Shown here: piece by piece, positions 33,644 through 43,624 of the stretch | How the letters are laid out: each line of letters opens with the position of its first letter | Numbering within the stretch: position 1 is the first letter of the stretch | NCBI RefSeq assembly: GCF_008801935.1 | Contig: NZ_VZOT01000013.1 | Span: 1-64,000, forward strand | Source of the DNA: Comamonas kerstersii | GTDB lineage: Bacteria; Pseudomonadota; Gammaproteobacteria; Burkholderiales; Burkholderiaceae_C | Length of the DNA: 64,000 bases | Direction of reading: 5' to 3' | Program-made: the position numbers and the translations under genes | Notes under the pieces: model-generated | The model's database searches: none | The model's input: the letters and a program-made list of their open reading frames with translations, nothing else | What the model was told of the DNA's origin: nothing

Positions 33644-34627
33644 TTAGTGCTTGCGCGCTGCGCGGCGCTGGCGGATGGTATCCACCACCACGGCGACCAC
33701 GATCACCACGCCGGTGATGATGCGCTTGCTGGGCTCGCTGGCACCAATCTGGGCCAGACCGGCTTCCAGCACAGCAATGATGAGCACACCAAAGAAGGTG
33801 TTGATCACCGAGCCACGGCCACCCATCAGGCTGGTGCCGCCAATCACCACGGCTGCGATCACCTGCAGCTCCATGCCAGCGCCTGCATTGGGGTCTGCCG
33901 CTTCCAGACGGGCCGACTGCATCAGACCTGCGAGCGCTGCCAGAAAGCCCATGGCCGCAAACACGATGACGCGGATAGGACGAGGGTCCACACCGGCCAG
34001 ACGCATGGCTTCTTCGTTCGTGCCAATGCCCACCACATAGCGGCCAAACACGGTGCGCGAGAGGATGAGCTGGCCAACAATGACCACCACGATGGCAATG
34101 AAGAACGAGGCCGACAGCCCGCCCAGCCAGGGGGTCGCCAGACCGCCCATGGCATCACCCACATACTGGGTGCGCGAATCCGTCACCAGATAGGCCCCGC
34201 CACGCACGGCTTCGAGCATGCCCAGCGAAACAATAAAGCTGGGCAGCTGCCAGGCCACGGAAATACCGCCGGTAATCGTGCCGCAGACCACGCCCACGAG
34301 CAGACCCAGCACGGCTGCGCCCCAGGGGCCCCACTCCCACTGCAGCATGGCTGCAGCGGCGGCGGCAGCGCTCAGTGCCAGCACCGAGCCTACCGACAGG
34401 TCAATACCCGCAATGATCAGAATGAAGGTCATGCCCACGGCCATCACGGCCAGGGCAGGAATTTCATTGGCGATCGACAGCAGCGTGTCCTTGGTAAAGA
34501 AGTAGTCCGACAGCGAGCTGAACAGCGCCACCATGGCGATCAGCACCACGATCAGGCCGATGTACGTGCCCATTTCCTGGCGCCATGGACTGTGTACTTT
34601 TTCTGGATGAGAAGCAGGGGAAGACAT
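33644..34627 (-). CDS. rbsC: ribose ABC transporter permease
   Basis: 327 residues of the monosaccharide-importer permease family, with about eight to ten membrane helices and the markers GMTFILIIAGIDLSVGSVLA and VIGGTSLMGGRGSVINTFFG. It forms the homodimeric channel for the RbsA ATPase. Confidence 0.93.
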   Translation of the reverse strand: MSSPASHPEKVHSPWRQEMGTYIGLIVVLIAMVALFSSLSDYFFTKDTLLSIANEIPALAVMAVGMTFILIIAGIDLSVGSVLALSAAAAAAAMLQWEWGPWGAAVLGLLVGVVCGTITGGISVAWQLPSFIVSLGMLEAVRGGAYLVTDSRTQYVGDAMGGLATPWLGGLSASFFIAIVVVIVGQLILSRTVFGRYVVGIGTNEEAMRLAGVDPRPIRVIVFAAMGFLAALAGLMQSARLEAADPNAGAGMELQVIAAVVIGGTSLMGGRGSVINTFFGVLIIAVLEAGLAQIGASEPSKRIITGVVIVVAVVVDTIRQRRAARKH

Positions 34628-34644
34628 GCGTATTGAATCGTTGT

Positions 34645-36216
34645 TTAGGCCGCAGTGGCTGCAGCAGTTTCTTCAGTAACGTCACCAAATGCGGCGGCCA
34701 GCAAGGCTTGCTGCGACCACTGGCCACGCTCGAAGGTCGCCACCAGGCGGCCCTGGTGCATCACGGCAATGCGGTCACACAGCTCCATGAGCTCGCGCAG
34801 ATCGCTGGACACCACCATCACAGCCTTGCCCTGGTGGGTCATGGTGTTGATCTCGGCGTACAGATCAGAGCGCGCACCCACGTCCACGCCACGGGTCGGC
34901 TCGTCCAGCAGCACCACGGGGCAGTCACGGTGCAGCCAGCGCGCAAAAATCACTTTCTGCTGGTTGCCGCCACTGAGCGTGCCCACGGACTGCTCAGCGT
35001 TAAAGGAGCGCACACGCAGGCGCTGCACCATTTGCTTGGCCAGCTGTGCTTCACGGCTGCGGTTGAGCCAGCCACCTGCGGACACGGAGCGCATATGGCT
35101 CAGCGAGGTATTGACGCGAATGGACTGGGGCAGCAGCAAGCCCTGCGCCTTGCGGTCTTCCGTAATCAGGGCAATACCGGCGCGCACGGCCTGCATGGGG
35201 CTGCGCCAGTTCGGTGCCACGGTCTGTGCCTGCTGGTCAGGGTGCTGGCCGGTCAGCTCGATAGAGCCGCTGTCTGCCTTGTCTGCGCCGTACAGCAGGC
35301 GCAGCAGTTCGGTGCGACCAGCGCCCACCAGACCCGCCACACCCAGCACTTCGCCAGCGTGCAGCTCCAGGCTGACGTTCTTGACCACATCGCCACGGCA
35401 CATGTTTTCTGCACGCAGCAGCACGGGGCCGGCCTTGCGGCGGGGCTTTTCATCCAGCGTTTCCACGTGGCGGCCGACCATGCGCTCCACCAGCGTGGCT
35501 TCTGACAGGCCCTGCATGGGCAGCACATCCACCAGACGGCCGTCGCGCAGCACAGCCACACGCTCGGCCACGCGCTGCAGTTCTTCCAGACGGTGTGAGA
35601 CGTAGACCAGCGCCACGCCCTGCGCCTTCATCAAGTCAATCTGTGCAAACAGGTGTTCAATTTCCTTGGCCGTGAGCATGGCCGTGGGCTCATCGAGCAC
35701 CAGCACGCGGTTGCCATCGCGCAGGTTGCGCGCAATTTCCACCATCTGCTGCATGCCAATACCCAGCTCGGACACCTTGGTGCGTGGGTCGATATGGTCC
35801 AGCCCCATCTTGGCCAGCTGTTCGCGCGCCATTTCGTGCAGGCGCTTGCGATCCACCAGGCCAAAGCGGTGGGGCAGGCGGTCGAGCAGCAGGTTCTCGG
35901 CCACCGTCAATGTGTTTACCAGCCCCAGCTCCTGCAGCACCATGCGCACGCCCTGACGCTCTGCGTCCGTACGTGACACGGGTGCAAAAGGCTTGCCCAT
36001 CAGCGTCATCTGGCCGCGCGATGCCTGCACCAGGCCGCACATGATCTTGGAACATGTGCTCTTGCCTGCGCCGTTCTCGCCGGTCAGCGCCAGCACCTCA
36101 CCAGCGCGCAGGTCCAGACTCACGCCATCGAGCACCGTGCTATCGCCATAGTCCTTGCCGATGCCTTCAAGCCGCATGACCACCTGACCGTGGTCTGCAG
36201 GAGTGGGGTGTGCCAT
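34645..36216 (-). CDS. rbsA: ribose ABC transporter ATP-binding protein (double NBD)
   Basis: 523 residues with two ATPase domains. Domain 1 is canonical: Walker A TGENGAGKSTCSKIMCG, and VLDEPTAMLTAKEIEHLF as Walker B. Domain 2 has the degenerate Walker A AGLVGAGRTELLRLLYG, as usual in sugar importers, with GTLSGGNQQKVIFARWL and VVLLDEPTRGVDVGARS. It lies between rbsB and rbsC. Confidence 0.94.
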   Translation of the reverse strand: MAHPTPADHGQVVMRLEGIGKDYGDSTVLDGVSLDLRAGEVLALTGENGAGKSTCSKIMCGLVQASRGQMTLMGKPFAPVSRTDAERQGVRMVLQELGLVNTLTVAENLLLDRLPHRFGLVDRKRLHEMAREQLAKMGLDHIDPRTKVSELGIGMQQMVEIARNLRDGNRVLVLDEPTAMLTAKEIEHLFAQIDLMKAQGVALVYVSHRLEELQRVAERVAVLRDGRLVDVLPMQGLSEATLVERMVGRHVETLDEKPRRKAGPVLLRAENMCRGDVVKNVSLELHAGEVLGVAGLVGAGRTELLRLLYGADKADSGSIELTGQHPDQQAQTVAPNWRSPMQAVRAGIALITEDRKAQGLLLPQSIRVNTSLSHMRSVSAGGWLNRSREAQLAKQMVQRLRVRSFNAEQSVGTLSGGNQQKVIFARWLHRDCPVVLLDEPTRGVDVGARSDLYAEINTMTHQGKAVMVVSSDLRELMELCDRIAVMHQGRLVATFERGQWSQQALLAAAFGDVTEETAAATAA

Positions 36217-36225
36217 GTCTGCCTC

Positions 36226-37170
36226 TTACTTCGTCACCAAAACCACGTCGGTTTTGACTTCAGCAGGCAGCTGGGCCTGGGGTGTCTTGTCCTGGATGGC
36301 CTTCAGGGCCACATCAATACCGAAAGCCGCCTGCTTGGCAGCAAACTGGTCAGCGGTGGCCAGCACGCGGCCGTCCTTGAGCAAAGGCTTGATGGCCTGG
36401 ATGTTGTCGTAGCCCACCACCAGCACCTTGCCTGTCTTGCCCGCGGCCTTGACGGCGGCCACAGCACCCAGAGCCATGGAGTCGTTACCAGCCAGCAGTG
36501 CCTTCAGATCGGGGTTCTCACGCATCATGCCGGCAGCCACGGTGTTGCCATTGGCAATTTCCCAGTTGCCGGACTGCACGCCCACGATGTTCATCTTGGC
36601 AGCGTCCATGGCGTCCTTGAAGCCTGCGGTGCGCTGCTGTGCATTGGTGGTGGTAGACACGCCTTCGATGATGCCGACCTTGTCGCCGGCCTGCAGTTGC
36701 TGGGCCAGATAGTCGCCCACCAGCTTGGCGCCGTAGCGGTTGTCAGGCCCCACAAAAGGAACGTTCAGGTTCTTTTCCTTCAGGGCTTCGGGGTCCAGAC
36801 GGTTGTCGATGTTCACCACGATCACGCCCTTGTCCACGGCGTTCTTGAGCACGGGCACCAGCGCCTTGGAGTCAGCGGGGGCGATCACGATGGCATCGGC
36901 CTTCTGCGCCACCATCTGTTCGACCATCTTGATCTGGGCTGCGGTGTCGGTCTCGTTCTTGATGCCGTTGCTCAGCAGCACGTAGTTGCCGTGCTCCTTG
37001 TTGTGTGCCTTGGCTCCGTCTTCCATGGTGCGGAAGAACTCATTGGCCAGCGACTTCATGACCAGCGCCACCTTGGGCTTGTCCTGCGCATGCACGGCGG
37101 GTGCAAAAGTACCAAAAGCGGCCAGTGCGGCTGCACCGATAGCCAAGAGGGTATGACGACGTTGTTGCAT
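36226..37170 (-). CDS. rbsB: ribose ABC transporter periplasmic binding protein
   Basis: 314 residues. MQQRRHTLLAIGAAALAAFG and a cleavage site near VHAQ form the signal peptide. The mature part has KVALVMKSLANEFFRTMEDG, DAIVIAPADSKALVPVL and VNIDNRLD typical of RbsB/LacI-fold sugar binding proteins. ATG at 37170 has GGAG seven bases upstream. First gene of the ribose operon; no rbsR repressor gene is nearby. Confidence 0.93.
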   Translation of the reverse strand: MQQRRHTLLAIGAAALAAFGTFAPAVHAQDKPKVALVMKSLANEFFRTMEDGAKAHNKEHGNYVLLSNGIKNETDTAAQIKMVEQMVAQKADAIVIAPADSKALVPVLKNAVDKGVIVVNIDNRLDPEALKEKNLNVPFVGPDNRYGAKLVGDYLAQQLQAGDKVGIIEGVSTTTNAQQRTAGFKDAMDAAKMNIVGVQSGNWEIANGNTVAAGMMRENPDLKALLAGNDSMALGAVAAVKAAGKTGKVLVVGYDNIQAIKPLLKDGRVLATADQFAAKQAAFGIDVALKAIQDKTPQAQLPAEVKTDVVLVTK

Positions 37171-37210
37171 ATTGGTTCTCCGAGCGCAGGGCACTCAACT
37201 GGGTTACGAG

Positions 37211-37240
37211 CAAAAAACAAAACGCTGCCCGCAGGCAGCG
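37211..37240 (-). terminator. terminator-like hairpin between rpoN and rbsB
   Basis: On the minus strand CGCTGCC–TGCG–GGCAGCG is followed by TTTTGTTTTTTG. It ends about 40 bases before rbsB. It may end the rpoN transcript or act as a leader hairpin for the ribose operon. Confidence 0.65.
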
Positions 37241-37254
37241 CATAAGTAATATCC

Positions 37255-37315
37255 GTAATATCCGCGCGATTCTAGCGAGCGCTCACCAGCCTAGCCAATC
37301 GCCCCGAGCAAACCA
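37255..37315 (-). promoter_or_regulatory. candidate sigma-70 promoter and direct repeat for rbs
   Basis: Minus-strand TTGGCT and TAGAAT are 18 bases apart in the rpoN–rbsB gap. Downstream, GGATATTAC is repeated directly twice, a possible regulator site. Inferred only from sequence pattern. Confidence 0.35.
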
Positions 37316-37344
37316 ATACAGCGTTAACGGGTTGCTCCGTTCGC

Positions 37345-38934
37345 TTACAACGCTTTTCTCAAATTTGCTGGCGCAATTTTCAGCGCCTCCCGGTATTTCG
37401 CCACCGTGCGGCGGGCACATTCGATGCCCTGCTCCTTGAGCATCTCGGCAATCTGGCTGTCCGACAGCGGTTTTTTGGGGTTCTCTGCACTCACAAACTG
37501 GCGGATCAGCGCACGCACTGCCGTACTCGACGCATTGCCGCCCGTCTCTGTACCCAGGCCGGAACCGAAGAAGAACTTCAGCTCATAGGTGCCGTGGGGC
37601 GTGGCCATGTACTTGGCCGTCGTCACACGGCTGATGGTGGATTCGTGCAGCCCCAGCTCGTCCGCAATATCGCGCAGCACCAGCGGACGCATGGCCAGCT
37701 CACCGTGGATGAAGAAGTTTTTCTGCCGCTCCACAATGGCTTTGGACACGCGCAAGATGGTGTCAAAGCGCTGCTGCACGTTCTTGATGAACCAGCGCGC
37801 CTCCTGCAGGCGCTGCTGCAGCATGGCGTGGCCCTCGCTGCCCTTGTGGCTGCGCAGCGCACCGGCATAGACCTCGTGCACACGCAGACGCGGCATCACA
37901 TCGTGGTTGAGCTGCACGCTGAACTGCATCAGGCCATCGCCCCCTTTGCGGTTCGTTTTCTGCACGATCACATCGGGCACGATCACATGCCGCTCCACAT
38001 CCACAAAGCGCCGCCCGGGCTTGGGCTCCAGCCGTGCAATCAGGCCCAGCGCTGCGCGCACGCGGCTTTCAGGCAGACCACAGGCCTGCATGAGCTTGCG
38101 CACATCACGGCGCGCCAGCATGTCCAGCGGCTGGGCACACAGCTGCAAGGCGGCTTCCAGCAGCGCGGGGTCGTCACCACCTTGCTCCTGCAGATAGCGC
38201 AGCTGCAGGCGCAGGCATTCAGCCAGATCACGCGCCCCCACACCCACGGGTTCCAGCGACTGCAGCAGACGCAGCGCCACCGTGAAGTGGTGCATCAGCT
38301 CCTCAAGCTGCTCCTCATCCTCACTGCCTGCCAGGCCAATAGCCAGTTCTTGCAGCGAGTCTTCCAGATAGCCGTCGTCGTTGAGGTTTTCAATCAGAAA
38401 GCGCAGGGCGCAGCGCTGCACTTCCGACAGGCGCAGCGACAGTGCCTGCTGGTGCAGATGGTCCGTCAGAGATTCGTGGCAGCGGGCCAGTTCCAGTGCA
38501 GAAGGGGCATCCTCGTCCTCATTGCGCTTGCCGCGTGCCGGTGCTTCACCACCCCACTCTGCGTCATCCAACGCCCCCATGTCTACACTGCCATCGCCCT
38601 CCCAGTCCTGGGGCAGATCGGCAGCTTCTACCACGTGAATTTCTGAATCTTTTTGCCCTTCAGCGCCCGTGGATACGGCGCTGTCAGCTACAGAAAAATA
38701 AGTTTCGTCGCTGGCATGCACATCCGCCTCTGGCGCGGAATTTGCATGCTCCACGCCAAAGGCCTCGCGTTCGACCTCTTCGGCAGACAATTCAAGAAAT
38801 GGGTTTTCGTCGAGCATCTGCTCGACTTCCTGAGAAAGCTCCAGGGTCGACAGCTGCAGCAGTCGAATAGATTGTTGAAGTTGCGGCGTCAACGCCAGAT
38901 GTTGTGAGACCCGCAGTGACAAACTTGGCTTCAA
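37345..38934 (-). CDS. rpoN: RNA polymerase sigma-54 factor
   Basis: 529 residues. Region I is glutamine-rich (MKPSLSLRVSQHLALTPQLQ, then LQLSTLELSQEVEQMLDENP) and interacts with enhancer-binding activators; an acidic region II follows. The core-binding domain comes next, then the helix-turn-helix (LGLHESTISRVTTAKYM) and the RpoN box ARRTVAKYRE near the C-terminus. It lies downstream of lptAB, the usual proteobacterial arrangement. Confidence 0.96.
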   Translation of the reverse strand: MKPSLSLRVSQHLALTPQLQQSIRLLQLSTLELSQEVEQMLDENPFLELSAEEVEREAFGVEHANSAPEADVHASDETYFSVADSAVSTGAEGQKDSEIHVVEAADLPQDWEGDGSVDMGALDDAEWGGEAPARGKRNEDEDAPSALELARCHESLTDHLHQQALSLRLSEVQRCALRFLIENLNDDGYLEDSLQELAIGLAGSEDEEQLEELMHHFTVALRLLQSLEPVGVGARDLAECLRLQLRYLQEQGGDDPALLEAALQLCAQPLDMLARRDVRKLMQACGLPESRVRAALGLIARLEPKPGRRFVDVERHVIVPDVIVQKTNRKGGDGLMQFSVQLNHDVMPRLRVHEVYAGALRSHKGSEGHAMLQQRLQEARWFIKNVQQRFDTILRVSKAIVERQKNFFIHGELAMRPLVLRDIADELGLHESTISRVTTAKYMATPHGTYELKFFFGSGLGTETGGNASSTAVRALIRQFVSAENPKKPLSDSQIAEMLKEQGIECARRTVAKYREALKIAPANLRKAL

Positions 38935-38994
38935 CGCTGTACCCCTCTTTGCTCTATCGACCTTTGTTGTTATTGATGACGCTGCAGGGGAGGT

Positions 38995-39765
38995 CTACAT
39001 CCGGAAATGTTCGCCGAGGTATACCCGGCGTACATCCGGATTCTCGACAATCTCCTGCGGCGTTCCCTGTGCCAGCACTGTGCCATCGCTGATGATGAAC
39101 GCGTGGTCACAGATGCCCAGTGTTTCGCGCACATTGTGATCAGTAATCAAGACACCAATGCCGCGCTCCTTGAGGAAGCTGATGATGCGCTGAATCTCGA
39201 TCACGGCGATGGGGTCAATACCGGCAAACGGCTCATCCAGCAGGATGAAGCGCGGATTCGTGGCCAGCGCGCGGGCAATCTCCACGCGGCGGCGCTCACC
39301 ACCGGACAGCGCCAGCGAAGGCGACTTGCGCAGGTGGTCCACGCGCAGCTCCTGCAGCAGCGTGGTCAGTTGCTGCTCAATGGCTTCGCGCGACAGCGAT
39401 TTGCCACTGGCATCTTTTTGCAGCTCCAGCACGGCACGCACGTTGTCTTCCACATTGAGTTTGCGAAAGATCGATGCTTCCTGCGGCAGGTAGGACAGAC
39501 CCAGGCGCGAGCGCTGGTGAATCGGCATATTGCCCACGGAGTGGCCGTCAATCAGCACATCACCACCGTCGCTGCGTACCAGCCCCACGATCATGTAGAA
39601 CGACGTGGTCTTGCCCGCGCCGTTGGGGCCGAGCAGCCCGACGACCTCACCCTTTTGCACGGTGATGGACACGTCTTTGACCACCTTGCGGCTGCCATAG
39701 GACTTGGCCAGATGCCGTGCCTCGAGCTTGCTCACCGCGGCAGTGTCTTGGGTCTTCTCGGCCAT
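38995..39765 (-). CDS. lptB: LPS export ABC transporter ATP-binding protein
   Basis: 256 residues: Walker [21 protein letters not shown], signature [15 protein letters not shown], Walker [21 protein letters not shown]. LptB drives extraction of lipopolysaccharide from the inner membrane. Its ATG shares a base with the lptA TAA (TAATG), so the two are translationally coupled. Confidence 0.95.
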   Translation of the reverse strand: MAEKTQDTAAVSKLEARHLAKSYGSRKVVKDVSITVQKGEVVGLLGPNGAGKTTSFYMIVGLVRSDGGDVLIDGHSVGNMPIHQRSRLGLSYLPQEASIFRKLNVEDNVRAVLELQKDASGKSLSREAIEQQLTTLLQELRVDHLRKSPSLALSGGERRRVEIARALATNPRFILLDEPFAGIDPIAVIEIQRIISFLKERGIGVLITDHNVRETLGICDHAFIISDGTVLAQGTPQEIVENPDVRRVYLGEHFRM

Positions 39766-40400
39766 TAGTTTCCTTGCAGTTTCAGTGCATCCGAAGGCTG
39801 CAGCGTCTGTGCAGGTGCGCTGGACGGTGCTGGCGTAGTGTTCTTGGGCGCCAGGATGGCTCGGACACGGCCGCCGGAGCCAGCAGGGGCTGACGAAGGC
39901 TCATTGCTGCGCTTTGCGCCATCCACGGTGAACACGTCCGTGAGGTTGTTGTAGGTGATGACGCTGCCCATGATGTCGTCACTGAGCTGGCCACCCGTGT
40001 AGCGGCGCAGCTGGCCGCGGCGGATGAACTTCACGTCATCCGTCTTGCCGTTGTATTCAATGATCTCGCCCTCGCCCTCGATCACCTCTTCAGGTGCTCC
40101 CGGTGCGGTATCGCGCTTCTGACGGAAATAGGCACGCTGGCCCGGGGCAGCCTTGACCACGCCATGCTGGTAGCCTTCGGCATCCTGCCGTACATCCAGC
40201 TGTTCGCCGCGCAGCACGATGGTGCCCTTGGTCATCACCACATTGCCCGTAAACACGCTGGTCTGCGTCAAGTCGTCATGGCGCAGCGCGTCCGACTCGA
40301 TATTCATGGGTTTGTCGCGGTCAGCACGCTCGGCATGTGCAAGGCCTGTGGCCCCGGCGAGGGCTGTCAGCAAAAGACAGGTGATGAGTTTGGAGTTCAT
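39765..40400 (-). CDS. lptA: LPS transport periplasmic protein LptA
   Basis: 211 residues with a signal peptide ([20 protein letters not shown], then AHA) and an OstA-type beta-jellyroll beginning [20 protein letters not shown]. LptA bridges the periplasm between LptC and LptD. ATG at 40400 is used because an upstream extension lacks homology. No lptC gene is beside it; the upstream gene is dsbA, separated by a terminator. Confidence 0.9.
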   Translation of the reverse strand: MNSKLITCLLLTALAGATGLAHAERADRDKPMNIESDALRHDDLTQTSVFTGNVVMTKGTIVLRGEQLDVRQDAEGYQHGVVKAAPGQRAYFRQKRDTAPGAPEEVIEGEGEIIEYNGKTDDVKFIRRGQLRRYTGGQLSDDIMGSVITYNNLTDVFTVDGAKRSNEPSSAPAGSGGRVRAILAPKNTTPAPSSAPAQTLQPSDALKLQGN

Positions 40401-40452
40401 GGGCAAGGCACGTTTCTTGCGACACATTGTAGTCATGCCGCTTGTGGTCCAT

Positions 40453-40480
40453 AAAAAAGTCCGCATGGCGCGGACTTTTC
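40453..40480 (-). terminator. Rho-independent terminator of dsbA
   Basis: Minus-strand AAAGTCCGC–loop–GCGGACTTT followed by TTT, 20–50 bases after the dsbA stop and before lptA. Confidence 0.75.
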
Positions 40481-40501
40481 ATTCAGCTACAGATGCAGCG
40501 C

Positions 40502-41149
40502 TTACTTGGTGCTCTGGGCAATCAGGTAATCCACCACCACCAGCACATTGGGCATGCTGCCAGCCATGGGGCCATCGGTGTAGTAGCGGCCTGCCACACC
40601 AATGGAGGGCACGCCTTCTACGTCGTAAGCCTGTTGCAAGGCAGTGGCCTTGCGCACCTGGCTGGCTACGTTGAAGGAGTTGTAGATCTCCTTGAACTTG
40701 GCCACATCCACACCCTGCTTGCCTACCCATGCAAAGATGGCGTCGTCAGTGGCCAGACGGTTGCGCTCCACGTGGATGGCATGGAAAGCCTTGGCGTGCA
40801 TGGCATCGAAGTTGTCCATGGCCTGCAGCGTGTAGAAAAGCTTTTGCTGGGGCACAAAGCTCGAGTTGAACGCCACAGGTACGCGGCGCACCACGACGTT
40901 CTCAGGCGCCTTGGCCTTCCAGGCCGCAAACACAGGCTCAAACGCATGGCAGTGCGGGCAGCTGTACCAGAAGAACTCCACCACTTCGACCTTGCCAGCG
41001 GGCACATCGGTAGGCGCAGGCTTGGACAGGCGGCGGTACTGCTTGCCTTCCTGAGGCACGGCAGGCTGGGCGATCGCAGGGCTCAGGCCCCAGGCCAGAG
41101 AGGTGGCAGCCGTGGCTGCAGCCAGAGAGAAATGGCGGCGTTGCATCAA
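40502..41149 (-). CDS. dsbA: periplasmic thiol:disulfide oxidoreductase DsbA
   Basis: 215 residues. Signal peptide MMQRRHFSLAAATAATSLAW with cleavage near AIAQ, then a thioredoxin fold with the active site Cys64–Pro–His–Cys67 in EFFWYSCPHCHAFEPVF and the cis-Pro loop in YDVEGVPSIGVAGRYY. CPHC is the DsbA-type motif. It introduces disulfides in exported proteins. Confidence 0.93.
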   Translation of the reverse strand: MMQRRHFSLAAATAATSLAWGLSPAIAQPAVPQEGKQYRRLSKPAPTDVPAGKVEVVEFFWYSCPHCHAFEPVFAAWKAKAPENVVVRRVPVAFNSSFVPQQKLFYTLQAMDNFDAMHAKAFHAIHVERNRLATDDAIFAWVGKQGVDVAKFKEIYNSFNVASQVRKATALQQAYDVEGVPSIGVAGRYYTDGPMAGSMPNVLVVVDYLIAQSTK

Positions 41150-41201
41150 AAGGACTCCTTCTCGAAATATGGCATGTCAGAGCCTGTCAGGCCCCATAAG
41201 T

Positions 41202-41837
41202 TCACTGCTGCACGCGCACCATGCTGGAATCGATGCCTGCATCGTCCAGCCTTTGCTTGAGCTGCGCAGCATCCCCGCGCTTGTCAAACGGACCAATGCG
41301 CACGCGGAAGACCACACGGCCATTTTGCTCACGCTCGCTGATGCGAGCTTCCCAGCCCATCATGGCCAGCTTGGCGCGCTGGGCGTCTGCATCGGCCTTG
41401 CTGCGGAAGGCGCCAGCCTGCACAAAGTAGTGAAAGCCGTCATTGGTGGCTGCTGCTTCTGCCGCAGCCTTGGCCTCTGCAGCCTTGAGCTGTGCATGCG
41501 CCAGATCACCCAGCGGGTCGGCAGACACGGCAGGCGGCTGCGCCACAGGGTTCTGTGCAGAGGTCGCAGGGGCAGACGGCTGCACCTCAGGCGCAGCAGG
41601 TGCCGCACCACGCTCAGGCTGAGCGCCTGTCAGCGGTGCATTGGGGTTCCAGTTGCGATAGCGCTCACTATCGCCCTGGCGGTCATCTGCAGACCGAGGA
41701 TCACCCTTGAAGGGCACGGGCATCTTGGTGACGTAAACCGCCACCCCCAGTCCGATACCCAGACCCAGAATCACACCGATGATGAGACCAAGGAGGGTGC
41801 CTCCCCGTTGCTGATTACCCATAAGACTGCCTGTCAC
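41202..41837 (-). CDS. SPOR-domain membrane protein (FtsN-like)
   Basis: 211 residues: one N-terminal membrane helix (GGTLLGLIIGVILGLGIGLG), a Pro/Ala-rich linker, and a C-terminal SPOR domain from about residue 133 (HYFVQAGAFRSKADADAQRA to VRIGPFDKRGDAAQLKQRL). SPOR domains bind denuded septal peptidoglycan, so a division or cell-wall role is likely. It sits between argS and dsbA. Confidence 0.88.
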   Translation of the reverse strand: MTGSLMGNQQRGGTLLGLIIGVILGLGIGLGVAVYVTKMPVPFKGDPRSADDRQGDSERYRNWNPNAPLTGAQPERGAAPAAPEVQPSAPATSAQNPVAQPPAVSADPLGDLAHAQLKAAEAKAAAEAAATNDGFHYFVQAGAFRSKADADAQRAKLAMMGWEARISEREQNGRVVFRVRIGPFDKRGDAAQLKQRLDDAGIDSSMVRVQQ

Positions 41838-41864
41838 CTTGCTTGATAGTTCACTGAGAGTGGC

Positions 41865-43571
41865 TTACATGCGCTCGGGCGCGCTCACGCCCAGCACTGC
41901 CAGGCCATTGTGCAGCACCTGTGCGGTCGCGGCGACCAGTGCCAGACGTGCCAGCTTGACCTGTTCATCATCCACCAGAATGCGCTCGGCATCGTAGTAG
42001 CTGTGATAGCAGGAAGCCAGGTCACGCAGGTAGAAGGTCACATCGTGCGGTGCATTGCCGTTGGCAGCCGCCGTCAGCATCTCGGGGTACTTGGCCAGCA
42101 TCAGCATCAGCGCCTGGGCCTGTGGGCCTTCCAGTGCCGACAGATCCACGTCCTTGAGCTGCTCCAGCTTGCCGCCCTGCTCCTGCCAGGTGCGCAGCAC
42201 CGAGCAGATGCGTGCATGGGCGTACTGCACGTAGTACACAGGGTTGTCGTTGTTCTGCGCCACGGCCAGGTCCACGTCGAAGGTGTACTCGGTATCGGGC
42301 TTGCGGCTCAGCAGGAAGAAGCGCACGGCGTCCTTGCTGGTCCACTCGATCAGGTCACGCAGCGTCACGTAGGAGCCTGCACGCTTGCTGATCTTGACCT
42401 CTTCGCCATTGCGCACCACGCGCACCATGGTGTGCAGCACGTAGTCAGGGTAGCCAGCGGGAATGCCCACATCGGCCGCCTGCAGGCCAGCGCGCACACG
42501 GGCGATGGTGCCGTGGTGGTCGGTGCCCTGAATGTTCACGACCTTGGTAAAGCCACGCTTGAACTTCTGGATGTGATAGGCCACATCAGGCACAAAGTAG
42601 GTGTAGTGCCCGTCGGTCTTGCGCATCACGCGGTCCTTGTCGTCACCGTATTCGGTGGACTTGAGCCACAGTGCGCCGTCCTGTTCATAGGTCTTGCCAT
42701 TGGCAATCAGGCGGTTGACCGTCTCTTCCACATAGCCATTGGTGTAGAGGCTGGACTCCAGGTAGTACTGGTCAAACTTCAGGTTGAATGCCTGCAGATC
42801 CTTGTCCTGCTCATTGCGCAGATAGGCCACGGCAAACTGGCGGATGTTGTCGTAGTCCTCCACATCGCCATTGGCGGTGAACTCACGGTCGTCCGCATGC
42901 ACGGTTTCCTTGTTCAGGAAAGCCTTGGCAATGTCGGCAATGTAGTCACCGTTGTAGAAATTCTTGGCCAGGGGGTTGTCGCTGTCGGTGGGCCAGCACT
43001 CGTCACCGGGCTTGAAGCCCTTGGCACGCAGCTGCGTAGACTTGGTCAGCGTGTCGATCTGCACGCCCGCGTCGTTGTAATAGAACTCGCGGTGCACATT
43101 CCAGCCCTGGGTGGCGTACAGGTTGCTGATGGCGTCGCCAATCGCTGCCTGGCGGCCGTGGCCCACGTGCAGCGGGCCCGTAGGGTTGGCAGACACAAAC
43201 TCCACCAGAATCTTTTCACCGCGGTCGGGCTGGTAGCCGAACTTCTCGGCCTGGCCCAGCACTTCGCGAATGATTTCCTGCTTGGCTGCAGGCTTGAGGC
43301 GAATGTTCAGAAAACCGGGGCCAGCGATCTCGATGGCATCCACCCACTGCTGGAAAGCAGGCGTGGCTTCCAGCGCGGCCTTGAGCTGCTCACCCAGTGC
43401 GCGTGGATTGGCCTTCAGAGGCTTGGCCAGCTGCATGGCTGCCGTACAAGCGAAATCGCCATGGGCTGCCACTTTAGGGGTTTCAAATGCCGCGCGTGCG
43501 CCAGCGCCTGGCGAAAGTGTTTCGAGCTGCGCAGCCAGCGCTGCGAGCAATTCTTGTTTGACAGAAAGCAT
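41865..43571 (-). CDS. argS: arginyl-tRNA synthetase
   Basis: 568 residues of a class I synthetase. The HIGH motif appears as [14 protein letters not shown], preceded by [12 protein letters not shown], and the KMSK-like motif as [18 protein letters not shown]-terminal Add1 domain and C-terminal DALR anticodon-binding domain ([14 protein letters not shown]) are present. Length is typical. Confidence 0.96.
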   Translation of the reverse strand: MLSVKQELLAALAAQLETLSPGAGARAAFETPKVAAHGDFACTAAMQLAKPLKANPRALGEQLKAALEATPAFQQWVDAIEIAGPGFLNIRLKPAAKQEIIREVLGQAEKFGYQPDRGEKILVEFVSANPTGPLHVGHGRQAAIGDAISNLYATQGWNVHREFYYNDAGVQIDTLTKSTQLRAKGFKPGDECWPTDSDNPLAKNFYNGDYIADIAKAFLNKETVHADDREFTANGDVEDYDNIRQFAVAYLRNEQDKDLQAFNLKFDQYYLESSLYTNGYVEETVNRLIANGKTYEQDGALWLKSTEYGDDKDRVMRKTDGHYTYFVPDVAYHIQKFKRGFTKVVNIQGTDHHGTIARVRAGLQAADVGIPAGYPDYVLHTMVRVVRNGEEVKISKRAGSYVTLRDLIEWTSKDAVRFFLLSRKPDTEYTFDVDLAVAQNNDNPVYYVQYAHARICSVLRTWQEQGGKLEQLKDVDLSALEGPQAQALMLMLAKYPEMLTAAANGNAPHDVTFYLRDLASCYHSYYDAERILVDDEQVKLARLALVAATAQVLHNGLAVLGVSAPERM

Positions 43572-43624
43572 CCGGCGATTTTACGTGCCAAGGCCGCAGC
43601 GTGCCGAAGCCCTGCCCGCCATGC

